In this document: piece by piece, positions 56,201-64,000 of the stretch
Position numbering within the stretch: the first letter of the stretch is position 1
How the letters are laid out: every line of letters begins with the position of its first letter
Assembly: GCA_934437985.1 (NCBI GenBank)
Contig: CAKSBI010000003.1
Coordinates: 36,663 to 100,662 of the forward strand
Direction of reading: 5' to 3'
Length of the DNA: 64,000 bases
Source: an uncultured Lachnospiraceae bacterium
Lineage (GTDB): Bacteria > Bacillota > Clostridia > Lachnospirales > Lachnospiraceae
Program-made: the position numbers and the translations under genes
Notes under the pieces: generated by a model
Databases searched by the model: none
What the model was told of the DNA's origin: nothing
What the model saw: only the letters and a program-made list of their open reading frames with translations

Positions 56201-59200
56201 ACCCCACATATTCCTCCTGACACTGCTGTATTACATTTCGACTGTACTCTTCCATTGTTGATACAGTTCTTAACTGAACCTGTATTGACAGCGCATATTC
56301 CACCTGATGTTGAATCTGTTATATTATCAGCCTTAATTTTTCCGTAGTTAATGCAATTAGTTACCATACCATGATTATAAGCACAGATTCCTGCATTAAG
56401 TAATGCGGTACCGCCTTCATCCGTATCAGACCCTGCGAGAATTTCCCCATCATATGTACATCCTGATATAACTCCATAATTTTCTGCGCATATACCGCCT
56501 GCCATGCCGGCTCCTGTACAGTATGCATTCTTAAGATTAACGTCAGTAACAGAGCCTTCCTCTGATATGCTGCTAAATAATGCAAACACATTATATCCTT
56601 CCCCGGCACTGCTGCAACTATTATAAAGTCCGCTGATTGAATGGCCCTGTCCATCGAACTGTCCCTGATATCCGTCTGTATCATAACCGACAGGCTTCCA
56701 GCCTCTCGCACCCACCGGTTTACTGCTAAGGCTGCCTCTGTTAACTATAATGTCATTAACAAGCACAGCATCAGCCGAGGTATTCTGCACTACATCTTTT
56801 CCACACACATCAGCATCACCATTAACAAGTCCTGCAAACCAGTACAGCTCTCCGGCATTAGTAATCTGATATATGCCATCGATCAATTCAGGTGCCTGTT
56901 CAATATGTCCGCATCTTATACATAAACCATCTTCATATTCATGCTCTGCTTCGGCATCTGCATTGTTGGAAAATACTCCTGTACATATATTACTCTTATA
57001 CACCTGTTTATGAGTATTATCCAATACAGGATATGCATCCGTCAGATCACCTTCAAGATTCTGTCTCCATATTACATCTTCTCCGGTATTGCCACAATTA
57101 AGGCGATAGCATACCTCACCACTTTCCAGCTGTGCGTCAGTTACATATGTAATACCGTCAATTAATTGTCCATCGGTCATATTGCTGCCCTTAATGCAGA
57201 AGCAGTCTGCAAATTCAACAAGGCCAGTCAGACATCCATATATTCCGCCAATATAACCCTTATTACCTGATACATTCTTTACAGTACCTGCATTGTACGA
57301 GTTAACAGCATTTACATTTCCCATCATTCCTGCCAGGCCGCCTGCATAACCATCCGCACTTGTTTCCACAACAGTTCCCGTGTTATAACAATTGGCAATA
57401 TCTGCCCCACTACAATCTGCAGCGATACTTCCTGCTACGGCAGCACCTTCAAAATATGAGTTAATGATTCCAAGATTGCATATTACCGCATTTCCATCAT
57501 CTGTACCAAATACATGACCAAAGAATCCGGCGTAACTTACATTATTAACATATATTCCGCTTATTGTATGGCCATTTCCGTTAAATGTACCATTATATCC
57601 ATATGCGCCAATCGGTTCCCACTGTGTCCATTCTTCCTCTTTTTTGCCATTACAGCCTGCAACATCGCCTGTATTAACGACAATATCTGCATCCAACACT
57701 GCACATGCGCGTGTGTTACTTTTTGTCTCTCCCGTGCATACCGAAGCATCACCATTAACAAGACCTGCAAACCAGAACAGATCTGTCTTATTCTTAATAT
57801 GGTAATAACCTGCCTCGTCAAGTTCCGGTATGCTTTCATATTCTCCACATACTTTACAGATGCCATCATCAAACCGGTGTTCGCTCGCCATTCCAGGCTC
57901 ATTGAAAAATACACCTCTGCATCCTGAGCTTTCATATACCTGGCCATGGCTTTCATCAAGCACCGGCTTATCGTCTTTAGCTTCTCCGGTAAGATTCTGT
58001 CTCCACACATTTTCCCCATTACCCTGATTAAGCTCATAGCATACCGCACCTGATGCAAACTGTTCCTTAGTCATGACTTTGCCATCTTCGCTGTTACCTG
58101 TTGCTGTAGTACTATACTTCTTCTCAAGGGTTACACATCCTTCAATTTTACCGCCGGACTCTTCACCACATATTCCGCCGGATATTATTTTTGAAGATGC
58201 GGCTTTAACGTTGCCGGTATTATAACATCCTTTTATGTTCGTTCTGACAGCAAGTCCACATATTCCGCCAAGAATTTTCTCCTCACTATACCCTGTATTA
58301 ACTGAAATGCTTCCTTCATTATAGCAGTTAGTTATACTGCCTTTTTCGCATTTTCCGGCAATTGCGCCCACATAGCCTGCAGAGCTGATATAAGAATTAA
58401 CTATTCCTACCCCTGAAATAACGGCATTTTCTGTATTCCCGAACAGTCCTGCAGAGCTGATACTGCTGCTATTACAGTAAAGTCCGCTTATTGTATGTCC
58501 GTTTCCTTCAAAGGTTCCCCGGAATATGCTATAATATGAGCTAGACGAGCCTCCTATCGGTGCCCATTCCTTCCATTCCGGAGCTTTAACTCCCTGGCAG
58601 TCTGACACACTTCCCTCATTAATTACTATATCATTCACAAGTACAGCATTTTTAGTATTATACTCAACATATGAATTACCGATTATATCAGTATCATAAT
58701 TAATATAACCTGCATACCAGAAAAGGTCACCTGCCGTCCTGATCTGATATGCACCATCTATACATTCCGGCTGCTTATATACACCACATACGGAACATAT
58801 TCCATCCTTATCAAATGAATGCTCCTTTACCATATTTTCCGTATTGGTATATACATTACATGGTGCTGCCATGTATACCTTTTCATGCGACCTGTCAAAT
58901 ACCGGCTGCATATCCCTGTTATCATCTGACAGATTCTGGTACCATATACCTTCTGCTTTGGAATAACTCTCACTGAATGAATTGAACCCATAACACAGTT
59001 TTCCCGATTCCAATTCTTTTTCTGTAACCAGTAGTCCGTCATTATCATTGCCACGCCCGAAATATCCGATACCGGCTTCGTATTCAGGCGCTTCAAGCGC
59101 ATAACATTCTGCCATCCATACCTGACCTGCCCCTCCGCATACTCCTCCGATATATCCCGAGTCGGATGCACCATATACTTTTGCGGTACTAAGGCAGTTG

Positions 59201-62200
59201 TACATATCACCATAACCAAAGCTTCCGCATATACCACCGGCATATGTAGCAGCCAAGGCTGATGTAGCAGCAATAACCGAATCACTGACATAACAATCAT
59301 TAATTATTGAAACCGGCTCATTCTGGCTGTCATTTACATGGGCACATATACCACCGGCATACAGCTTTCCGCTGATATACGAATTGATTATTCCTACACC
59401 ATGTATTGTTCCCGGTGCTGTCATAACCCCTGATAATCCTGCATATGCTGCTTTAGGATTATTAACATACAATCCACTGATAATATGGCCGGCTCCATCT
59501 AATTCCCCGGCAAATGCTGATTTTGCATTACCTATCGGAACCCATTCTTTCCAGCCATCAGCCTTAGCTCCACCACATCCTGCTACATTGCCATCATTGA
59601 TTACTATGTCACATGTCAGGACAGCCTTTGCCGAATTATCCTGTATTATTCTGCCCCTGCATACACTGCTGTCACCATTAACAAGTCCTGCAAACCAGAA
59701 AAGGTCATCAGCAGAATCAATCTGGTATATTCCATTGATCACTTCAGGCATATCCTCCGGCAGCAGACACGTTGTACATATACCATCTTCATATATATGT
59801 TCCAGCCTCATATTGTCTTCACTGTTAGAATATGTTATACATGGAGAAGTTGCATATACTATGGCATGTGTATTATCCGTTACAGGATATTCATCTCCCG
59901 GAAGGTTCTGTCTCCATACAGCTCCGTCACCTGTTCTGCCGGCATTAAGCCCATATGCCGCTTCGCCGGATAAGAAAACATCCTTTAATACCATATGAAC
60001 ATCAACAGGTCCTGACCTGAAACTGCCTACGCCTGATATATTATCAGCTTTAAGGGCATAGCAGTCCTTAATACATCCGTCCCCGAGATATGTATAACGG
60101 CCACATATTGCCCCGGCAGACTTATTGGAATCTGTTCCCTTAACTGAACCGGTATAATAACAACTCTTAATTGTTCCGCCATTACTATATCCACATATTC
60201 CTCCAATATATGCAACACCGCTATATGGGCTGTATAACACAGCATCCCTGCTATAACAGTCTTCTAATACCGAATTATCTAAGCTTCCACATAAAATACC
60301 GGCATAATCATAAGCACAGACATAAGAATTAATTACCCCGACCCTCTTAATCACTGCACCTTTCACATATCCAAAAAGTCCTATATGATTACCGGCACTA
60401 TTGCTATAGTACAGTCCGCTTACCGTATGTCCGTTACCATCAAATACTCCTTTGTAACTATTGGAATCATTCTGTCCAATAGGCGTCCATTCTGTCCAGC
60501 CCTCAGACTTAACCCCATTGCAGCCTGATACATCACCTTCATTAAGGACTATATCATTAACAAGTACTGCATCAGCTGATGTATCCTGGCTTATCTTCCC
60601 TTTACATACTGAAGCGTCACCATTGACAAGTCCGGCGAACCAGTAGAGCTGATAGTCATTCTCTATCTGATATACCCCATCAACACATTCAGGTGTCTCA
60701 TAAGTTCCACATCCGGTACACTTACCGTCAGCACCATATGTATGTTCTACATTCTTATCAGGTTCATTGCTGTATACGATGCTGCATGGCGAAGACAGAT
60801 ATACCCGGGAATGTTCATTATTAAGAACCGGATATACATCAATACTGTCTCCTGTAAGATTCTGTCTCCATGTATCTTCTTTTCCTTCTCCGTTCATAAG
60901 ATAGCAGACCTTGCCACTGGTAAAATCATCCATTGAAACCATAGTTGACTCTACAGTGCCATGGCCACCTCCTGCTGCAGATGTATATGTATCATTATCA
61001 AGGATATAACAGTTCGTAACCTCTCCAATGTTCCATCCCACAATGCCGCCTATCGTATTATAATCTGTTTTGCGGTTTACTTTTCCAGTGTTATAACAAT
61101 CTGTAACCTTAGAACCTTTATCAACAATATAGCCACATATTCCGCCATAATTCTGTCTATCGTTAGCGGCAGAACTCACCGTGCCTGCATTATAGCAATT
61201 ACTGATAATACTGCTTCCATCAATGCTTCCTGCTATTCCCCCGACACATTCATAGCCTTCAATATAAGAGTTAATAAGCCCCAGTGACTTAACAGTTCCC
61301 CCCATCAGCTTTCCAAATAATCCAATACTAAAAACATATGGTTCTTTAATATACAGACCGCTTATTGTATATCCGTTACCATCGAAGGTTCCTGAGTAAC
61401 CATCATCAGTATTACCAATCGGGGTCCATTTTCTCCAGCCCTCAGCCTTAACTCCGGCACAACCAGACACATTACCTTCATTAATGACAATATCATTAAC
61501 AAGTACCGCATCGGCTGATGCATCCTGGCTTATCTCACCATTACATACCGAAGTGTCACCATTAACAAGACCGGCGAACCAGTAAAGCTGGTAGGCATTT
61601 CCTATCTGATATACCCCATCAACACATTCAGGAACATCATATATCCCACATCCGGTACATTTACCATCAGCATCATATGTATGTTCTGCACTCTTACCAG
61701 CTTCATTACTGTATACACTCTTACATGGAGAAGACACATATACCCTGGAATGTGTATCATCAGGTACAGGATATTCATCAACAGCCCCGGTAACATCATC
61801 CGCCGTCAGATTCTGTCTCCATACATTTCCTTTTCCGCCACTGTTCAAAAGATAGCAGACCTTACCACCCGCAAAATCAGCCTGTGAAACAACTGCCGAC
61901 TGTTCAGCATCAAAGCCATAACCGATTATAGAAGTATATGTATCATTTGAAAGGGCATAACAGTCTGTAACCTTTCCATAATTAATTCCTGCTATTCCAC
62001 CTGTATACCCATCGCCCTCACAGATAATAATTCCTGTATTATAGCAGCTGATAATTTTATTACTACCAGTATCGGAACCATTTACAAGCCCGCATATACC
62101 GCCGATACGTGAACCATCTCCGGTTGCCGATTTAATTGTTCCCATGTTATAACAATTACTGATACTTCCGTCAGTACTGATTCTTCCTGCTATTCCACCT

Positions 62201-63753
62201 ACTTTATAGATGCCTTCAACATAAGAATTAGTAAGCCCCAGTGACTTAACGACAGCTCCACCTGTCAGCGTTCCAAATAAACCAACATTCTCCTCGTTCT
62301 TCTTCACATACAATCCCCTTATCGTGTGTCCGCTGCCATCGAATGTTCCTGTGTAACCATCATCAGTATTACCAATCGGGATCCATTCTCTCCAGCCCTC
62401 AGCCTTAACTCCATCACAACCAGACACATTACCATCATTAATAACAATATCATTAACAAGCACTGCGTCCGCTGCTGCATTCTGGCTTATACCATCACTG
62501 CATATGGAAGAATCACCATTGACAAGTCCTGCAAACCAGTAGAGCTGACCGTCATTCCCTATCTGATATACCCCATCAATACATTCAGGAATGTCATATA
62601 TCCCACATCTGGTACACTTACCATCCTCACCATATGAATGTCCTACAAACTTGTCCGGTTCATTACTGTATACACTGTTACATGGTGAAGACAGATACAC
62701 TCCGGAATGTGTATCACTAAGTACAGGATATTCATCAATACTATCACCTGTAAGATTCTGTCTCCATGTATTTATCTTTCCATTATCATTCAAAATGTAG
62801 CATATTTTACCAGTTAAAAAATCATCCTGTGACACTACAGCCGACTGTACGGCATCAGTTCCATAACCAGTCATAGCTGTATATGTACCATTAGAAAGAG
62901 CATAGCAGTCTGTGATCTCTCCGCCTTCATTCCGTCCTGCAATCCCACCACAGTAAGCCTCATTTTCTTTAAAAATCAGGCTTCCTGTGTTATAGCAGCT
63001 GTTAACCCTTACACTTTCAGCAGTAATATGTCCACATATACCCCCGATATATGAACCAGCAACAGATGTCGCTTTAATTGTTCCCATATTATAACAATTG
63101 CTTATACTGCTGTCTGCATAAACCTTGCCTGCTATTGCGCCAACTTCGTCTTTCCCTTCAATATAAGAGTTAATAAGCCCAAGCGACTTAACCTTTCCGC
63201 GCGTCAGTGCCCTGAACATACCAACTGACACTTCGTCCGCTTTATTAACATACAGACCGCTTATCGTATGGCCGTTACCATCGAACGTTCCGGAGTAACC
63301 ATCACCAGCCGGAGTCCATTCCATCCAGTCATCAGCCTTTACCCCGGCACAATCTTTAACACTTTTGCCTTCACTGTTGGTACCTTCGTTAACAACAATG
63401 TCATTCACCAGTATGGCACATGCCGACTTGTTCTGGACGACACCGCCATCAATTACATTGCCTGTACATATAGTACTGTCACCATTAACAAGACCGGCGA
63501 ACCAGTACAGATTCCCCCTGTTTTCAATCTGGTATGGGTTATCTTCTGAGCCGTCCCCCTTCTCTGGTCTTACATATACTGAACTACCTGTATCAGATGT
63601 GTCATCTGAGCCGGCTGCCCCATATGCTCCAGTTACCCCCTCAGCTGCCTGCGCCCTTTCAGATACCGGTATCATTGCAATAACCATACAGATACTTAAA
63701 AGCACAGCAAGACTGCGGCGCCATTTCACAAGATACTTCGTCGCTCTCTCCAT
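53257..63753 (-). CDS. Giant secreted GLUG-repeat surface protein
   Basis: A 3498-residue protein, 16% of the window. ATG eight bases after AGGAGG; signal peptide SLAVLLSICMVIAMIPVSERAQA. Eight units of ~310-320 residues follow, each starting YQI...LYWFAGLVNGD...C, then ADAVLVNDIV, FDGNGHTISGLYV, GLFG, several GLUG-like strands ending CYN(T/M)G and GGI(A/C)G, VWRQNL, and a CxxCG pair next to a His. The last unit carries extra GLUG strands. Then come a beta domain (~residues 2790-2960), two Pro/Thr/Ala linkers around a small domain with TFWDRLLNVITFGQYELPKP, and an LRR_5-like C-terminus (LGKNAFKGCKKIKHITVGSN). No sortase motif or membrane anchor is seen. Likely an adhesin; a TATAAT lies 30 bp upstream. 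Confidence 0.88.
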   Translation of the reverse strand: MERATKYLVKWRRSLAVLLSICMVIAMIPVSERAQAAEGVTGAYGAAGSDDTSDTGSSVYVRPEKGDGSEDNPYQIENRGNLYWFAGLVNGDSTICTGNVIDGGVVQNKSACAILVNDIVVNEGTNSEGKSVKDCAGVKADDWMEWTPAGDGYSGTFDGNGHTISGLYVNKADEVSVGMFRALTRGKVKSLGLINSYIEGKDEVGAIAGKVYADSSISNCYNMGTIKATSVAGSYIGGICGHITAESVRVNSCYNTGSLIFKENEAYCGGIAGRNEGGEITDCYALSNGTYTAMTGYGTDAVQSAVVSQDDFLTGKICYILNDNGKINTWRQNLTGDSIDEYPVLSDTHSGVYLSSPCNSVYSNEPDKFVGHSYGEDGKCTRCGIYDIPECIDGVYQIGNDGQLYWFAGLVNGDSSICSDGISQNAAADAVLVNDIVINDGNVSGCDGVKAEGWREWIPIGNTDDGYTGTFDGSGHTIRGLYVKKNEENVGLFGTLTGGAVVKSLGLTNSYVEGIYKVGGIAGRISTDGSISNCYNMGTIKSATGDGSRIGGICGLVNGSDTGSNKIISCYNTGIIICEGDGYTGGIAGINYGKVTDCYALSNDTYTSIIGYGFDAEQSAVVSQADFAGGKVCYLLNSGGKGNVWRQNLTADDVTGAVDEYPVPDDTHSRVYVSSPCKSVYSNEAGKSAEHTYDADGKCTGCGIYDVPECVDGVYQIGNAYQLYWFAGLVNGDTSVCNGEISQDASADAVLVNDIVINEGNVSGCAGVKAEGWRKWTPIGNTDDGYSGTFDGNGYTISGLYIKEPYVFSIGLFGKLMGGTVKSLGLINSYIEGYECVGGIAGSIDGSSIISNCYNAGTVSSAANDRQNYGGICGYIVDKGSKVTDCYNTGKVNRKTDYNTIGGIVGWNIGEVTNCYILDNDTYTSAAGGGHGTVESTMVSMDDFTSGKVCYLMNGEGKEDTWRQNLTGDSIDVYPVLNNEHSRVYLSSPCSIVYSNEPDKNVEHTYGADGKCTGCGTYETPECVDGVYQIENDYQLYWFAGLVNGDASVCKGKISQDTSADAVLVNDIVLNEGDVSGCNGVKSEGWTEWTPIGQNDSNSYKGVFDGNGHTVSGLYYSNSAGNHIGLFGYVKGAVIKRVGVINSYVCAYDYAGILCGSLDNSVLEDCYSRDAVLYSPYSGVAYIGGICGYSNGGTIKSCYYTGSVKGTDSNKSAGAICGRYTYLGDGCIKDCYALKADNISGVGSFRSGPVDVHMVLKDVFLSGEAAYGLNAGRTGDGAVWRQNLPGDEYPVTDNTHAIVYATSPCITYSNSEDNMRLEHIYEDGICTTCLLPEDMPEVINGIYQIDSADDLFWFAGLVNGDSSVCRGRIIQDNSAKAVLTCDIVINDGNVAGCGGAKADGWKEWVPIGNAKSAFAGELDGAGHIISGLYVNNPKAAYAGLSGVMTAPGTIHGVGIINSYISGKLYAGGICAHVNDSQNEPVSIINDCYVSDSVIAATSALAATYAGGICGSFGYGDMYNCLSTAKVYGASDSGYIGGVCGGAGQVWMAECYALEAPEYEAGIGYFGRGNDNDGLLVTEKELESGKLCYGFNSFSESYSKAEGIWYQNLSDDNRDMQPVFDRSHEKVYMAAPCNVYTNTENMVKEHSFDKDGICSVCGVYKQPECIDGAYQIRTAGDLFWYAGYINYDTDIIGNSYVEYNTKNAVLVNDIVINEGSVSDCQGVKAPEWKEWAPIGGSSSSYYSIFRGTFEGNGHTISGLYCNSSSISSAGLFGNTENAVISGVGIVNSYISSAGYVGAIAGKCEKGSITNCYNEGSISVNTGYSEEKILGGICGLAVRTNIKGCYNTGNVKAASSKIISGGICGEESGGKIEGCVTLEKKYSTTATGNSEDGKVMTKEQFASGAVCYELNQGNGENVWRQNLTGEAKDDKPVLDESHGQVYESSGCRGVFFNEPGMASEHRFDDGICKVCGEYESIPELDEAGYYHIKNKTDLFWFAGLVNGDASVCTGETKSNTRACAVLDADIVVNTGDVAGCNGKKEEEWTQWEPIGAYGYNGTFNGNGHTISGIYVNNVSYAGFFGHVFGTDDGNAVICNLGIINSYFEGAAVAGSIAADCSGADIANCYNTGTVVETSADGYAGGLAGMMGNVNAVNSYNAGTVKNVSGNKGYIGGIYGCLTGLVEFADCFCIKGSNMTDGQLIDGITYVTDAQLESGEVCYRLNCGNTGEDVIWRQNLEGDLTDAYPVLDNTHKQVYKSNICTGVFSNNADAEAEHEYEDGLCIRCGHIEQAPELIDGIYQITNAGELYWFAGLVNGDADVCGKDVVQNTSADAVLVNDIIVNRGSLSSKPVGARGWKPVGYDTDGYQGQFDGQGHSISGLYNSCSSAGEGYNVFALFSSISEEGSVTDVNLKNAYCTGAGMAGGICAENYGVISGCTYDGEILAGSDTDEGGTALLNAGICAYNHGMVTNCINYGKIKADNITDSTSGGICAVNTGSVKNCINNGRVQSKCNTAVSGGICGVNNGRIIHSTNNGNVSAEHVDITSDKTSLYSGGIAGVNLSGILYCVNTGSITGRDNVGGVSGYCGHDYGDFDINDVVIAFSYNTGSVKGDDYTGGFCGYIDDGTSVFNCYTMCNVQGSGWSNAEASIGEFAGYCGDVQIEGCCYNNSIYGNRAVSNMDISSDCITGMSTEEFGDGKCAFLLQYYMDNTIDRNAILSTYGITKKEASDWGQTIGTDPAPCFTGKRVYGRLMYSGCCEYNAGNMTAVISASNDSKEVGSTYRNSKHTITADADTHEIKISCDICGSVLGAYQLKAPEGNMEYDGNPKPAVVTGSSIVVDKPDIVYSDSEGSLLETEPVSAGAYTASINIKDSAENGYTVSVNYSIAKAKTTPTAPDSAYNVDYKTDTIGSIILPEGWIWLYADTFKTIPYGESITVTAIYNGSDKGNYENESFLITVTRGECPHKETEIRNAVEAAPGAGGYTGDTYCKECGEKLAEGRDIPALPTPTPVATATPTPEPIAAPTQTPSAAPSAAPTTEPSVKPSAAPTTEPGTKPSAAPTTEPSVKPSATATPTIEPSVKPSVAPTTEPGTKPSAEPTRAPLAEGRAGKIVLNDATFWDRLLNVITFGQYELPKPTVEVISNVDGSSIEYIVVTDGKTEAMTKEELDAVTVWNVYEDKIVLESEKNVVYVKITDTEYGYVYYLSTDGITVKPDVTPSATPNVTPSATPNVTPSATPNVTPSATPNATPTATPSATPTATPSAAPTATPSATPTATPSAAPTEAPSATPTATSSATPSATPSETPGATPTATPGATPAATPSAAPSATPGAKPGTEAATAPAAQDSHVPADNSNSAAPKKTGTKFRDSTGAVYKVTVSDKTNPEVMYYQYKGKADKVNVPDTVISEGVTYTVTALGKNAFKGCKKIKHITVGSNIAKLGKTIFTKCTKLKGIEFKTGRLTKKSIAAGAFKGVSKKVIIKVPKEMKKNYIKFFRAKGLGKKVKVK
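53770..54135 (-). repeat. Pro/Thr-linker tandem repeats, distal block
   Basis: Degenerate 12- to 24-bp tandem repeats encode (A/V)TPSATPTATPSAAPT-type linker sequence, including four near-identical 24-bp copies for TPSATPNV at 54035-54135. Such arrays easily gain or lose copies, so linker length probably differs between strains. Confidence 0.85.
54470..54760 (-). repeat. Pro/Thr-linker tandem repeats, proximal block
   Basis: A second array encoding TEPGTKPSAAPTTEPSVKPS-type units of ~36 bp, with six or so copies differing at a few bases. It joins the beta domain to the small domain before the distal block. Reading frames in other phases are artefacts of this composition. Confidence 0.85.
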
Positions 63754-63795
63754 TTAATCTTCCTCCTGATTTTTAATTTGTTATTATAGTCCCTT

Positions 63796-64000
63796 TTATT
63801 CACTCTTTTGTGCCGAACGGACTACAGCCCCGGCAAGCGCATCCATGGCTTCTTCATCCCCAGGCTTGTATGTTGACCTGATTGTAACTGTCTCATCAAG
63901 AATAGTGATATTCTTCATTGATCCAAGATATGTACGCATGGCCTTTGCCGCCATAGGAGCCCATGTTCCATTCTCAACAAGCCCTACCGTACGGTTCTGG
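63796..64000 (-). CDS. A-type flavoprotein, C-terminal end (cut by window edge)
   Basis: The last 68 codons of a flavodoxin domain: NRTVGLVENGTWAPMAAKAMRTYLGSMKNITIL followed by ETVTIRSTYKPGDEEAM, matching the end of FprA-type flavo-diiron proteins, which reduce oxygen or nitric oxide in anaerobes. The N-terminal metallo-beta-lactamase-like diiron domain would lie beyond the window. The stop (63796-63798) is 42 bp before the giant surface gene start, so some readthrough into that gene is possible. Confidence 0.8.
   Translation of the reverse strand, partial: QNRTVGLVENGTWAPMAAKAMRTYLGSMKNITILDETVTIRSTYKPGDEEAMDALAGAVVRSAQKSE

Overview
The window looks like chromosome of a low- to mid-GC, anaerobic Firmicute of the Lachnospiraceae type. 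The signs are a class III glutamine synthetase, an NfnAB-type ferredoxin:NADP oxidoreductase, a ferredoxin-linked A-type flavoprotein at the right edge, a T-box upstream of pheST, AGGAGG ribosome binding sites with occasional TTG starts, and Pro/Thr-linker surface proteins. Nearly all genes are on the minus strand. The exceptions are a secreted CBM9-like protein (16084-17877) and a YihY/BrkB membrane protein (39617-40552). No rRNA, tRNA or CRISPR array was seen.

Layout by increasing coordinate. (1) 1-15.0 kb holds nitrogen and glutamine/glutamate metabolism: gltB (cut by the edge), pyrG, a PD-(D/E)XK-like protein with a tandem-repeat tail, an Amt ammonium channel fused to a P-II domain, purF, a class III glutamine synthetase, a MATE transporter, gdhA and the nfnB/nfnA pair. 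Four of these are glutamine or ammonia enzymes. The leaders of pyrG, amt and glutamine synthetase each carry an intrinsic terminator close behind a promoter, which suggests attenuation. (2) 15.2-18.0 kb holds a HAD hydrolase and the secreted CBM9-like protein. (3) 18.0-35.3 kb is a long minus-strand run for a surface polymer: a YolD-like protein, a phosphoglycosyl transferase, a DegT aminotransferase, a CapD-type dehydratase, an LCP ligase, five CDP-glycerol glycerophosphotransferase homologues (two fused to GT2 glycosyltransferases), TagD and the TagGH exporter. It reads as a teichoic-acid-like polymer whose linkage sugar is probably a 4-amino-trideoxy sugar. (4) 35.4-39.3 kb is pheST with its T-box leader. 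(5) 39.33-39.58 kb is a striking 195-bp self-complementary element with three internal hairpins, placed between a promoter and the YihY gene. (6) 40.5-45.0 kb holds a SpoIID-domain protein, a MATE transporter and a low-molecular-weight phosphatase. (7) 45.0-48.3 kb is the decayed remnant of a Tn916-like element: truncated integrase, excisionase, PIN toxin/antitoxin, XRE regulator and an HNH nuclease gene with one in-frame stop. (8) 48.5-53.1 kb holds a chemoreceptor, an XRE-aminotransferase fusion with four AAGTTCA boxes around its promoter, and a third MATE protein. (9) 53.3-63.75 kb is one 3498-residue secreted protein made of eight ~310-residue GLUG-type units, Pro/Thr linkers and an LRR_5-like C-terminus. 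(10) 63.8 kb to the end is the C-terminus of an A-type flavoprotein.

The parts that fall outside standard annotation are the 39.4-kb element, the promoter-proximal terminators of the nitrogen genes, the polymer locus with its unusual apparent priming system, and the self-regulating-looking XRE-aminotransferase locus.
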